A stretch of DNA of 64,000 bases, from assembly GCF_002006345.1 (NCBI RefSeq), contig NZ_LZZM01000148.1, forward strand, positions 1 through 64,000, written 5' to 3'. The stretch comes from Clostridium puniceum. GTDB lineage: Bacteria > Bacillota > Clostridia > Clostridiales > Clostridiaceae. The position numbers were made by a program, and so were the translations under genes. Within the stretch, counting starts at the first letter, position 1. The number at the start of each line of letters is the position of its first letter. Of the stretch, positions 1 through 8,460 are shown in pieces. The notes under the pieces were generated by a model. It worked only from the letters and a program-made list of their open reading frames with translations. It ran no database searches and was not told the origin of the DNA.

Positions 1-120
1 ATAAAACTGCATACATTTGTTGCCGCCCGAAAGGGTGAAGAAATGCTTGAGCCGTATGAGCTGGAAACTCTCACGTACGGTTCTTAGATGAGGGAAAGGG
101 AGAAATCCCTTTTTCTTAAT
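1..120 (+). mobile_element. 3' end of a group II intron (domains V and VI)
   Basis: Positions 50-85 fold as a typical group II domain V. GAGCCGTA (50-57) pairs with TACGGTTC (78-85), and an upper stem is capped by a GAAA-type loop. The following segment, about 90-117, contains AAAGGGA and TCCCTTT, which form a short hairpin compatible with domain VI. Transposase coding sequence resumes directly afterwards, near 122. The intron body and any reverse transcriptase lie outside the window. The exact 3' splice junction (about 117-124) is not determined. Confidence 0.8.
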
Positions 121-121
121 C

Positions 122-412
122 GATTATGCTTCCTACGATTATCAAGATTTGTTAAGAAAAAATAGTTTCTTTCAAAGCATGAGTGCTAAAGGTTGTTGTT
201 TTGATAATGCCTGCGCTGAGACATTTTTTGCATCTTTAAAAAAGGACAAATTGTATGGAATAAAATTTAAAACTAGAGCTGAGGCTAGAACAACTGTTGT
301 TGAATATATAGAGTTATTCTATAATTCAAGAAGGTTACATTCAACTCTAGACTATAACTCTCCAAGAGAATTTAAAAAGGATTACTACCTTGGTCTAAAG
401 GCCGCATCGTAA
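122..412 (+). pseudogene. IS3-family transposase (OrfB) C-terminal exon
   Basis: The frame reads D-Y-A-S-Y-D-Y-Q and continues into the IS3 OrfB integrase core C-terminus: FFQSMSAKG, DNACAETFFASLK, then YNSRRLHSTLDYNSPREF. These are the last about 95 residues of an rve/DDE transposase, with the final catalytic Glu in the CAETFF motif. The reading frame is already open at 122, so the TTG at 149 is not the natural start. It is the 3' exon left by the intron. Whether the gene is rescued by splicing depends on sequence to the left of the window. Confidence 0.85.
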
Positions 413-873
413 TAATTGAATCATTCTTGGGTAGGGCAATTACAACTACAAGTTTACTAATATTTGAATTATTTTAAATATTATGAATAACAAATAGTGA
501 TTTATAATATTCTACGGAAATCAAAGAAAAACGTACTTTCTATATGTCTATTCTACTCAGAGCACTCCAATATATTATGTATTAATGGAAAACTACATAA
601 CTGAAGGTAAGATTAAAACTATGTATAAAAATATATTAGTAGAAAAAATGATTTAAGGCATATAGTTGATTTATTAAATAACGTAACATTAAATTTGCAT
701 AAAAAGAATATAAACCAATGGACATATCTATGAGAGTTTGATGAAATAAATACGTATATAAAAAAATAAAAATATATATGTTGCAAAAAATAATCTATAT
801 TAAAATTAGTTAAGATCATTGAATCTTGTTGAAGAATTAAAATTGCAACATAATGTAAATTAAAAATAAAAAG
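413..873. other. Intergenic, no gene recognised
   Basis: Very AT-rich stretch between the transposase end and the ATPase. The only long open frame, on the minus strand at 619-819, is low-complexity (Phe/Tyr/Ile-rich), has no convincing ribosome binding site, and looks like chance. It may hold the right end of the IS element, but I cannot identify the terminal inverted repeat without the left end. Confidence 0.5.
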
Positions 874-1704
874 ATGAAGGTGACAAAATTGATTTATATA
901 AATACATTTAAATTATCAAATGAAAAAGTTTCTAATCCTAATATATATCCTTATAATGTATTTGATAAGAAAAATGAGAAATGCCTTGTTTTTGATAAAA
1001 TCACAATATTTTATGGGAATAATGCTTGTGGAAAATCCTCGTTATTAAATATTATCGCTAATAAATTAGAGTTAATTGGGAAGGAAGAAGTTGTTGTAGT
1101 TAATGCAATAAAATCTTATTTCGAAAGTTTTGTAAAGGAATGTATTTATGAACTTGGCGAAAATGAAAATGGACAAGTATTATATAAGATTCCTTTAAAT
1201 AGTTGCTATATTAAAAGTGAAGATATAATGTATGAGGTTAAGAAAATTCAACAAGAAGCAATTTTGCGAGAAGGGTATGTTTATGAATATGCCAAAAGAG
1301 GATATAATAAGGAACAACTAGAAATATTAAAGCATTCACCAAAGATGAGTGAGCAGATAGAAAGAATGAAATTTGGTCAAGAAAAATATTCAAATGGTGA
1401 AATGAGTTTACAAATATTTGATGATTTATTGCAGACAGATGCATTATATTTATTAGATGAACCGGAAGTTTCATTATCACCTCAAAATCAAGTACTTTTA
1501 GCTGAAAAAATTAATTTTGGTGCAAGATATCTAAACAATCAATATATTATTGCAACACATTCACCATTTATGCTTAGAACCTTAGATGCAAAAATATATA
1601 ATCTTGATTTTAAAGATATTGATGTTTGTAGGTGGAATGAATTAGAAAATGTGAGATATTTCTATGATTTCTTTCAAAAATGTAGAGAAGAATTTGAAAA
1701 TTAG
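874..1704 (+). CDS. AAA/ABC-type ATPase (AAA_21-like)
   Basis: A 276-residue protein with the features of SMC/ABC-like stand-alone ATPases. It has a Walker A motif GNNACGKSS (about residues 50-58), a degenerate signature YSNGEMSLQIF (about 171-181), a Walker B LYLLDEPEVSLSP (about 190-202) and an H-switch IIATHSPFML (about 226-235). No membrane segment or nuclease domain is fused to it. Such ATPases occur alone in mobile or defence regions, and this one sits beside an IS remnant, but no partner gene is present. Substrate and role are unknown. The start at 874 has only a weak upstream Shine-Dalgarno. Confidence 0.8.
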   Translation: MKVTKLIYINTFKLSNEKVSNPNIYPYNVFDKKNEKCLVFDKITIFYGNNACGKSSLLNIIANKLELIGKEEVVVVNAIKSYFESFVKECIYELGENENGQVLYKIPLNSCYIKSEDIMYEVKKIQQEAILREGYVYEYAKRGYNKEQLEILKHSPKMSEQIERMKFGQEKYSNGEMSLQIFDDLLQTDALYLLDEPEVSLSPQNQVLLAEKINFGARYLNNQYIIATHSPFMLRTLDAKIYNLDFKDIDVCRWNELENVRYFYDFFQKCREEFEN

Positions 1705-1802
1705 AAAAAGTGTGGGGTATTAAATTGTATTATATTTAATATTGTGCATATTTATTCAAGAAATAAAGAATTAGCAAATATCACTCAACTTTAAACTAAT
1801 GT

Positions 1803-1832
1803 TTGACATAAAAAAACATGATGTATTATAAT
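1803..1832 (+). promoter_or_regulatory. Sigma-A promoter upstream of the GntR gene
   Basis: A perfect TTGACA (1803-1808) and a perfect TATAAT (1827-1832) are separated by 18 bp. Transcription would start near 1839 and give a leader of about 200 nt before the GntR start, passing through the GTATAC operator at 1998. The rest of 1705-2040 shows no gene. Confidence 0.6.
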
Positions 1833-1993
1833 GATATGATAGAACAACGTATATTAAACCATATAAAGTTCAGTAATTTGGTAATTGTATAAATTAACAT
1901 TTAAATGTATATATATTCCTACAGTCAAATAAAATCTAATATAAATAACAATGGAGTTGAGCATCTATAAAGTAGCTCTAATTTTTTTATGTA

Positions 1994-2009
1994 TTATGTA
2001 TACAGTGTT
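1994..2009. promoter_or_regulatory. Predicted GntR/FCD operator 1
   Basis: The sequence TTATGTATACAGTGTT is centred on the palindrome GTATAC (1998-2003). It matches the TnGTATACnA core typical of FadR/FCD-type GntR regulators. It lies 43 bp upstream of the GntR start, which suggests autoregulation. The same core recurs at 2925 and 4208. Confidence 0.5.
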
Positions 2010-2040
2010 CAGTGATTGATATCGGGAAGGAGAAAATATT

Positions 2041-2697
2041 ATGGGTAAACTAGGCGTTATAAAAAAGGATAAATCATTATCAGATAAAGCATACGATATA
2101 ATAAAAGAGGCGATTATTTCTAATAAATTAAAGCCGGGTGAAATATTAGCTGAAGAAAAATTAGCTGAAGAATTGCAAATAAGCAGAACACCAATTAAGG
2201 CAGCTTTACTTAAGCTTGTTTATGAAGAAATTGCTGAAATAAACCAAAGTAAAAATGTTGTGGTTTCAGATATAACTCAAAAGGAAATAGAAGATATAAC
2301 TTTAGTTCGTGAATCGTTAGAATCTCTAGCAGTCCTGCTTTTAAAAGATAATATAACTAAAAAGCAGATTGAAGAAATAAAAAATAGGTATATAGAGCAA
2401 TTGCATATGGTAGAAGATCATAGAAATGAAGATTTTATTGAACTTGATTATGAATTTCATACAAAAATTGCAGAATATGCAAATAATTCTTTCTTAAGAG
2501 ATATGATAAAAAAAGCTAATCTAATTACTAAACGTTTTTTGATTTTATCAGGTACAGTTGATAAATATGGAAGTATTGCAAATAAAGAGCATAAGGAAAT
2601 AATTAATTATATTGAAAAGGAAGAATTTGAATTAGCTAGTGAAGCAATGAAAAGACATTTGCAAAATGTTAATGAAAGAATGCTTGTACATAAATAA
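2041..2697 (+). CDS. GntR family transcriptional regulator (FCD subfamily)
   Basis: A 218-residue protein. Residues 12-75 form a winged helix-turn-helix typical of GntR (SDKAYDIIKEAI, LKPGE, EEKLAEELQISRTPIKAALLKL). Residues 90-215 form an all-helical FCD ligand-binding domain, with Asp/His candidates for metal-dependent carboxylate binding (EHKEIINYI, MKRHLQN). The start ATG follows a strong GGAAGGAGA site. It lies just upstream of the amidinohydrolase, RocB-like and aminotransferase genes in the same orientation, and the GTATAC palindromes before itself and before rocB make it the probable regulator of that cluster. The ligand would be an amino acid or organic acid of that pathway; this is inference. 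Confidence 0.88.
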   Translation: MGKLGVIKKDKSLSDKAYDIIKEAIISNKLKPGEILAEEKLAEELQISRTPIKAALLKLVYEEIAEINQSKNVVVSDITQKEIEDITLVRESLESLAVLLLKDNITKKQIEEIKNRYIEQLHMVEDHRNEDFIELDYEFHTKIAEYANNSFLRDMIKKANLITKRFLILSGTVDKYGSIANKEHKEIINYIEKEEFELASEAMKRHLQNVNERMLVHK

Positions 2698-2838
2698 AGA
2701 AGTAAATTTATAGTTATAATTGTATTAAACTGATTAAGCTTAATTTATTAAATATTTTATAGTTGTAATAGTGTAAAATTAGTTTAAAATTTAATAGAAA
2801 ATGTAACATGAAGAAATATAATTAATTGTAAAATTTGG

Positions 2839-2867
2839 TTGACATTAGCAATAAGTGTTAATATAAT
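2839..2867 (+). promoter_or_regulatory. Sigma-A promoter downstream of gntR
   Basis: TTGACA (2839-2844) and TATAAT (2862-2867) have ideal 17 bp spacing. The predicted start near 2874 is about 50 bp before operator 2 at 2925, so a bound repressor would act as a roadblock or overlap the initial transcribed region. The first strong Shine-Dalgarno downstream (about 2981) leads only to a decayed frame. Confidence 0.65.
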
Positions 2868-2920
2868 CAAATTATAATGAAGGTGTCGAAGATGATAATC
2901 TTTAGATTTTTTTACAATTA

Positions 2921-2936
2921 TATTGTATACAGAATA
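2921..2936. promoter_or_regulatory. Predicted GntR/FCD operator 2
   Basis: TATTGTATACAGAATA is centred on GTATAC at 2925-2930. Its left half and core are identical to the site at 4208 before the RocB-like gene. It lies downstream of the promoter at 2839-2867. Confidence 0.55.
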
Positions 2937-2975
2937 CTAAATTCGTAAAAGGTGAAAATAAGCCACAAAATGCAA

Positions 2976-3115
2976 GGAGGATAAGTATATTAAAGCTTTG
3001 AGTTTTAACGATGATGTTGTGGTTACTATTTGATGTATTTTCTTAGACTAATGGGGTAGCAATATTGACTGATGAGAATAATATAAATATTAAGGAAATC
3101 CTATATGACTTTTAA
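2976..3115 (+). pseudogene. Decayed reading frame behind a strong promoter and RBS
   Basis: A consensus AAGGAGG (2981-2987) is followed 9 nt later by ATT where a start codon would be expected. From there a frame reads KALSFNDDVVVTI then stops. A second open piece reads TNGVAILTDENN and ends NIKEILYDF-stop near 3114. Together they look like the N- and C-terminal remains of an internally deleted gene, possibly another member of the cluster. I do not recognise the family. Confidence 0.35.
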
Positions 3116-3190
3116 TATTTATGAATCAGTTTTACTTAGCATTGTTATTTTACGTCATAAAACAATCTGAAATTTCAAAGAAAAAAGTAT

Positions 3191-3247
3191 AAGACAAAGA
3201 CAAAGGCGTCTAATTAATTAAAAGAAAGCCATGTCTTTGTCTTTTTG
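3191..3247 (+). terminator. Intrinsic terminator before the amidinohydrolase gene
   Basis: AAGACAAAGAC (3191-3201) pairs with GTCTTTGTCTT (3233-3243), with an inner GGC/GCC pair, and is followed by T-rich sequence. It ends transcription from the 2839 promoter before the amidinohydrolase gene, or acts as an attenuator of it. No obvious antiterminator is visible. Confidence 0.6.
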
Positions 3248-3287
3248 TTTATAATATATTTTATTGAAAGTTTTAGGAGGAGCTAAT

Positions 3288-4133
3288 ATGGAAAACATGT
3301 ATGTTAAAAATTCAACTGGTGTATTAAAGAAAGTATTAATGTGTAGACCAACTTATCTTAAGCCAGTTCCTATAAATGAAATAGCAAAAAAATGGCAGAA
3401 TACTACTTTAGATATTGAAAAAATGGAAGCTGAACATAAGTTAATGATAAAAGCTTATGAAGATAATGGAGTTGAAGTGGTTCTTTTAGACACAGATCAA
3501 AGAACGACTAATTCAGTATTTGCAAGAGATTTTGGTGGGTGCATTAAAGAAGGATATATATTAGGTAGATTTAGAGAAGAAATACGTTTCTTTGAAAGAG
3601 ATGTTTATAAAAATAAAATGGCTGAACTAGGAATACCAATAGTTGCAGAATGTACTGAAGGTTTATTTGAAGGTGGAGATTTCACATTTTTAGATGATAA
3701 TACAATTGCAATTGGAATAGTGGCAAGAAGTGATATAAAAGGAATTAAAGAAATACAAGATAAATTGGAAAAGTATGGATACAAAATTATCGGAGTACCT
3801 TGTGATGAGAAATATTTACATTTTGATTTATGTTTTAATATAATAGATGAAAAACTTGCATTAGCTTATAGAGATGCTCTCCCAGAAGATTTTCTTAAAC
3901 TTATAGAGAAAAAAGGAATTGAAACCATAGATGTGCCAGCAGAAAGTATATTTGAATTAGGATGTAATGTACAAGCACTTGGAAATAAAAGAGTAATATC
4001 CTTAAAGAAAAACAGTTATGCCAATAAAGAAATGAGAAAAAGAGGGATAAATGTAATAGAAGTTGATATTACTGAAATAGTAAAAGCAGGTGGTGGTCCG
4101 CATTGCATGACATTTCCACTTAGTAGAATATAA
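3288..4133 (+). CDS. DDAH-like amidinohydrolase (guanidino-group-modifying superfamily)
   Basis: A 281-residue protein of the DDAH/arginine deiminase/amidinotransferase fold. The start is ATG 3288, placed by AGGAGG at 3275-3280; the TTG at 3264 is in frame but overlaps this site. Catalytic signatures are visible: ARDFGG (Asp), EGLFEGGDF, YLHFDLCF (His) and the C-terminal GGGPHCMTFPL with the nucleophilic Cys at about residue 273. Its length matches dimethylarginine dimethylaminohydrolase (about 255-285 aa) rather than arginine deiminase (about 410 aa). Family members hydrolyse free or methylated arginine to citrulline plus an amine or ammonia. Adjacent RocB-like and aminotransferase genes support arginine-derivative catabolism. 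The exact substrate is not determined by sequence. Confidence 0.82.
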   Translation: MENMYVKNSTGVLKKVLMCRPTYLKPVPINEIAKKWQNTTLDIEKMEAEHKLMIKAYEDNGVEVVLLDTDQRTTNSVFARDFGGCIKEGYILGRFREEIRFFERDVYKNKMAELGIPIVAECTEGLFEGGDFTFLDDNTIAIGIVARSDIKGIKEIQDKLEKYGYKIIGVPCDEKYLHFDLCFNIIDEKLALAYRDALPEDFLKLIEKKGIETIDVPAESIFELGCNVQALGNKRVISLKKNSYANKEMRKRGINVIEVDITEIVKAGGGPHCMTFPLSRI

Positions 4134-4166
4134 AAATGGTTATATATGTTGTAAATAATTTTATGC

Positions 4167-4218
4167 AATTGTATATAGAATATGAAGAAATTTTTTTAGT
4201 TAATATTGTATACAGTAT
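4167..4218. promoter_or_regulatory. Predicted GntR/FCD operator 3 with a degenerate second site
   Basis: ATTGTATACAGTAT is centred on GTATAC at 4208-4213, 45 bp upstream of the RocB-like GTG start. A near-copy ATTGTATATAGAATAT lies at 4169-4184, with one mismatch in the core and centres 37 bp apart. This is an arrangement suited to cooperative binding or looping. The core is the same as at 1998 and 2925. Confidence 0.5.
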
Positions 4219-4252
4219 TTTTTAGTCTGTATAGAAGCAAGGAGGATGAACG

Positions 4253-5893
4253 GTGTTTAAAGAAATATTAGAACTTACAAAAAAACTTGTAAGTATAGCC
4301 AGTGTAAATACAACTTCTGGAGAGCATGATATTTCATGTTTTATTGAATCGTATTTAAGAGATATACCATATTTTAAAGGACATCCTAATCAAGTTATTA
4401 TACAAAAACTCAAAAATGATTTTTTAGATAGAAGAAATGTATTTGCTCTTATAAAAGGGGAAAAAGGAAATAGCAAAGAAACTATAATATTTCATGGGCA
4501 TGTGGATACAGTTGGTATTGAAGATTTTGGGGAACTTAAAGATTTTGCTTTCAATTGTGATGAGCTAATGAAAAAACTCAAGAATGTGAAGTTAGACCTT
4601 GAAGTAGAGAAGGATTTAAATTCAGGGGATTGGTTATTTGGACGTGGAGCATGTGATATGAAGAGTGGTGTTGCAGTTTTCATGGTGATTTTAAAACATT
4701 TATGCGAAAAAGTAAAAGATATAGATGGTAACATTTTGCTTTCTGTAAACCCAGTTGAAGAAAATCTCCACACAGGAATAATCGAAGGTTTGGAGGTATT
4801 AGAAGAACTGAAAGAAAAAGAAAATTTAAACTATCTTATTGCTATAAATAATGATTATATATGCCCACTTTATCCTGGAGACACAAAAAAATATGTTTAT
4901 ACAGGAGCAGTTGGAAAAATACTACCTTGCTTTTATATTCAAGGAAAAGAAACTCATGTGGCCCAATGTTTTGAAGGATTTGATTCTTCTATGGTTGCAG
5001 CAGAACTTGTTAAGCTAATTAATTTAAATTCAGAGTTCTGTGATGGATATAAAAACGAATATACACTTCCACCATCGGTATTAAAAATGAAAGATTTAAA
5101 ACCACAATATAATGTTCAAACATCATTTACTTCATTTGTTTATTTTAATTACTTTATTCATAACTTATCGATAAAAGAAATTTTAATAAAACTTAGGGAA
5201 ATAGCTCAAAAGGCTTTAAGCAATGTGTTAAAGGATATTAATGAAAAATATAAAAATTACTGTAAACTAACAAAAGTAAATTATAAGGAAATAGAATATA
5301 TAACTCAAGTTCTAGAATATGATGAAGTTTATAAGATATCTAAAAAAAAGTTCCAGGGAAATATTGACACATATATTGAAGAAATAACCAATAAATGTAT
5401 AAGTGGAAATATGGACAAACGTGAAATTCCATTGGAAATAACAAAAAAATTATGTTCAATTGCTGGAATAAAAATTCCTACAATAGTAATATTCTTTGCT
5501 GCTCCATATTGCCCACATAATACTTTGAAAGATGAAATAGTAGAAGAAAAGAAAACTTATAATGAAATTTTAAAAATAGTTAAAGAGTTTAGTGAAAAGA
5601 GCAGTGAAGAATTTGAGGTAATGCAATTCTTCCCAAGCCTAACTGATAGCAGCTATTTGAAAATAGATGATGATAATGAATCAATAGATATATTAATTGG
5701 AAATTTCCCAGAATATAAAAAACTTTATAATGTTCCTTTACAAAAAATAAAAAAACTTAATATACCAGCAATTAATTATGGATGCTACGGAAAAGATGCT
5801 CATAAATGGACTGAACGTGTATATATGCCGTACACATTTAAGATTTTGCCAGATCTTGTCATGAAAACATTAAAAAACTACTTTTTAATATAG
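4253..5893 (+). CDS. rocB: RocB-like M20-family metallohydrolase (arginine utilisation)
   Basis: A 546-residue protein, close to the 566 residues of Bacillus RocB. It has M20 zinc-peptidase features: the metal ligand block IIFHGHVDTVG (about 82-92), then RGACDMKSGVAVF (about 141-153) and NPVEENLHTG (about 168-177). The C-terminal half (SLTDSSYL, NYGCYGKDAHKWTERVYM) carries the last metal-binding His region typical of RocB. The start is GTG 4253, 7 nt after AGGAGG; an ATG at 4246 directly abuts that site and is less likely. RocB is needed for arginine use in bacilli but its exact reaction is not firmly established. Here it follows the amidinohydrolase and precedes an aminotransferase, as in roc-type operons. 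Confidence 0.85.
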   Translation: MFKEILELTKKLVSIASVNTTSGEHDISCFIESYLRDIPYFKGHPNQVIIQKLKNDFLDRRNVFALIKGEKGNSKETIIFHGHVDTVGIEDFGELKDFAFNCDELMKKLKNVKLDLEVEKDLNSGDWLFGRGACDMKSGVAVFMVILKHLCEKVKDIDGNILLSVNPVEENLHTGIIEGLEVLEELKEKENLNYLIAINNDYICPLYPGDTKKYVYTGAVGKILPCFYIQGKETHVAQCFEGFDSSMVAAELVKLINLNSEFCDGYKNEYTLPPSVLKMKDLKPQYNVQTSFTSFVYFNYFIHNLSIKEILIKLREIAQKALSNVLKDINEKYKNYCKLTKVNYKEIEYITQVLEYDEVYKISKKKFQGNIDTYIEEITNKCISGNMDKREIPLEITKKLCSIAGIKIPTIVIFFAAPYCPHNTLKDEIVEEKKTYNEILKIVKEFSEKSSEEFEVMQFFPSLTDSSYLKIDDDNESIDILIGNFPEYKKLYNVPLQKIKKLNIPAINYGCYGKDAHKWTERVYMPYTFKILPDLVMKTLKNYFLI

Positions 5894-5978
5894 AGAAAGA
5901 CTAGTTACAGAAGATGATTAGTTAATTAAAACTGAAATCAAAATTAAAAATGTGATAATTTATTGGAGGATAAATAAT

Positions 5979-7256
5979 ATGAGTACTTTATTTGAAAGAT
6001 GTCAAAAAGTAATGCCACCAGTTGCGGGGAGAGCAACTGATCTTGGAATTGTAAAAGGTGAAGGCTGTTATTTGACAACTGAAGATGGGAGAGAAATACT
6101 TGATTTTGCAAGTGGTGTAGCTGTCTGCAATATAGGTCATAATCATCCCAAAGTAGTTGAAGCAGCAGTGCAGCAAGTAAAAATATTAATTCATGGAGGC
6201 CATAATGTTGTATATTATGAGTCTTACGTGAAACTTGCAGAAAAGCTCGTTGAAATTACTGGTGGAGATACAATGGTATATTTCAGTAACAGTGGAGCAG
6301 AAGCTAACGAAGGAGCATTGAAGCTTGCAAAATATATTACAAAGAGACCAGCAGTTATTGCATTTAAAGGATCTTTTCATGGAAGAACAATAGGTACAAC
6401 TTCGATTACTTCTTCAAATTCAGCATACAGAAAAAATTATGAAGGGCTACTTCCAAGTGTGTATTTTGCTGAATATCCATATATTTTTAGGACACCATAT
6501 AAGGAAAATGGAAAGGAGTGTCCAGAAGAATATTTTGAACAATTTCAGGATATGTTTAAGCAACTTATCGATCCATATAGTGTAGCTGCAATAATTATGG
6601 AACCAATACAAGGAGAAGGTGGATATATAGTACCTACAGTAGAATTTGTAAAGTATGTTAGAGAAATTTGTAATAAATATGGAATAATGCTTATTTTTGA
6701 TGAAGTTCAAACTGGTTTTGGAAGAACAGGAAAGATGTTTGCACAGGAACATTTTGAAGTAAAGCCAGATATATTTACAACAGCTAAAGCAATAGCATAA
6801 GGTTTTCCATTAAGTGCAGTGATAGCAAAGAAAGAGTATATGGAAAAATGGGCTGCTGGAGCACATGGCGGAACATTTGGAGGAAATCCAGTAGCTTGTG
6901 CAGCAGCGCTTGCAACAATAGATGTGCTTGAAAATGGAGCGCTTGAAAACTGTGCTAAGATGGGTGGATATTTTAAAGAGAAATTAATGGAATTAAAGGA
7001 TAAACATAAGGTTATTGGTGAAGTTAGAGGATTGGGATTAATGCTTGCAATTGAAATAGTTGATAAAGATAAAAATCCTAATACAGAATTAACAAAGAAA
7101 ATAATAGAAAGAGCATTAGATTTAGGACTTCTATTATTATCTTGTGGATGCAATAAAAATGTTATACGTTTTATTGCACCAACAATAATAGAAAAAAAAG
7201 ATATAGATAAAGCAATACAAATAATAGATGAAGTTTTAAACAAAGAGAATATCTAA
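5979..7256 (+). pseudogene. Class III PLP aminotransferase (GabT/ornithine-type), in-frame TAA
   Basis: From ATG 5979 (after GGAGGA) to the stop at 7254-7256 the frame encodes about 424 residues, the normal length for 4-aminobutyrate or acetylornithine/ornithine aminotransferases, except for TAA at 6798-6800. Motifs are intact on both sides: NSGAEANEGALKLA, SFHGRTIG, EPIQGEGGY, IFDEVQTGFGRTGK, the PLP lysine in TTAKAIA, then GFPLSAVIAKK and GTFGGNPVACAA. The stop falls three residues after the catalytic lysine, where related proteins have a small residue (Gly, Ser or Ala), so TCA to TAA or similar is likely. Reinitiation at GTG 6819 would give only a C-terminal domain. Either a recent nonsense mutation or a sequencing error. 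In the roc context it would transaminate ornithine or a similar omega-amino acid. Confidence 0.85.
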
Positions 7257-7279
7257 ATTTTAAGGGATAAGTTAATAAT

Positions 7280-7316
7280 TTTAATTAAATTAAATTGGTA
7301 ATTTAATTTAATTAAA
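7280..7316 (+). other. Perfect AT-only 16-bp hairpin between operon genes
   Basis: TTTAATTAAATTAAAT (7280-7295) and ATTTAATTTAATTAAA (7301-7316) are exact inverse complements around a 5-nt loop. It sits in the 95-bp gap between the aminotransferase pseudogene and the HisC-like gene. With no U-run after it, it is more likely an mRNA stabiliser or processing site than a terminator. Confidence 0.55.
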
Positions 7317-7351
7317 GCATAAAATTTAGTTTAGTAATTGGGGGACTTTAG

Positions 7352-8437
7352 ATGAGTAAATTTTTAAGTAAAAAATTATGTAATTTAGAACCATATGTTC
7401 CAGGAGAACAACCAAAGAATAGGGAATGTATTAAATTAAATACAAACGAATCACCATATCCGCCAGCACCAAAGGTAATGGAAGTAGTAAATAAAAAAGC
7501 AGTAGAGGGATTAAACCTTTATTCAGATCCAGATGCAAAAATACTAGTAGATGAACTTGCTAAGTTCTATAATATAAGGTCTGAACAAGTATTTGTAGGA
7601 AATGGATCAGATGAAGTTTTGGGATTTTGTTTCTTAGCCTTCTTTGATGAAGAAAGAAAAGCGTGTTTTCCAAATATAACTTATGGATTTTATAAGGTAT
7701 ACTCAAAATCTTTTAATATAGATGCAATTGAAATACCTTTAAAAGATGATTTTTCAATTGATATTAATAATTATATAAATTGTGGACGGAATATAATAAT
7801 TGCTAATCCAAATGCGCCTACAGGATTAATTCTTACTCATCAGGAAATAGAATTAATCTTAAAGACTAATAAAGATAGAGTAGTTATAATAGATGAAGCA
7901 TATGTGGACTTCGGAAGTAAATCATGTATAAGCTTACTTGATAAATATCCAAACTTAATAGTAGTTCAAACTTTTTCTAAATCACGTAATTTGGCCGGTG
8001 CTCGTTTAGGTTTTGCACTTGCATCCAAAGAAATCATTGATGATTTAAATAAAATAAAGTTCTCTTTTAGCCCATATAACATTAATGGACTATCATTAGT
8101 TGCTGGAGTTGAATCAGTAAAAGATAAGAAATATTTTGAAGAATGTAAGAACAAGGTCGTTGCTACAAGAGAAAGAATAAGTGTTGAATTTAGAAAATTA
8201 GGATTTATAGTAATTCCATCTAAAACTAATTTTATATTTGTGACCCATAATCTAATTAGTGGAGAAGAATACCATAAATCATTAAGAGAAAAAGGAGTGC
8301 TAACTCGATATTACAAGCAACCGAAGATAGATGACTATGTAAGAATAACAATTGGGACGGATGAAGAAATGGATAAAGTAATTAAGATAACAGATAAAAT
8401 TCTTTCAGAACTTCTACCGATTTGTATAGGTAAATGA
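7352..8437 (+). CDS. hisC: Histidinol-phosphate aminotransferase-like class I/II aminotransferase
   Basis: A 361-residue fold-type I PLP enzyme with a HisC-like N-terminus (CIKLNTNESPYPP). It carries GNGSDEVL, the IIANPNAPTG motif, the PLP-phenol contact IIDEAYVDF, the Schiff-base lysine in TFSKSRNLAGARLGFA (about residue 209), and a C-terminal VRITIGTDEEMD with the substrate-carboxylate Arg. The start ATG follows GGGGGA. HisC normally works in histidine synthesis, but this copy lies in an amino-acid catabolic cluster with a 2-hydroxyacid dehydrogenase directly downstream, so it may transaminate an amino acid to the 2-oxoacid that the dehydrogenase reduces. The family is secure; the pathway is inferred. 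Confidence 0.85.
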   Translation: MSKFLSKKLCNLEPYVPGEQPKNRECIKLNTNESPYPPAPKVMEVVNKKAVEGLNLYSDPDAKILVDELAKFYNIRSEQVFVGNGSDEVLGFCFLAFFDEERKACFPNITYGFYKVYSKSFNIDAIEIPLKDDFSIDINNYINCGRNIIIANPNAPTGLILTHQEIELILKTNKDRVVIIDEAYVDFGSKSCISLLDKYPNLIVVQTFSKSRNLAGARLGFALASKEIIDDLNKIKFSFSPYNINGLSLVAGVESVKDKKYFEECKNKVVATRERISVEFRKLGFIVIPSKTNFIFVTHNLISGEEYHKSLREKGVLTRYYKQPKIDDYVRITIGTDEEMDKVIKITDKILSELLPICIGK

Positions 8438-8460
8438 AATAAATAAAGGTGGTGGAATTG

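Noticed and set aside
874..1704. Anti-phage defence system around the AAA ATPase
   Set aside because: The ATPase type fits, but there is no partner nuclease, TOPRIM or toxin gene next to it, so a system cannot be supported.
6798..6800. TAA as a recoded or programmed readthrough codon in the aminotransferase
   Set aside because: No conserved readthrough context or downstream structure is apparent; a point mutation or sequencing error is simpler.
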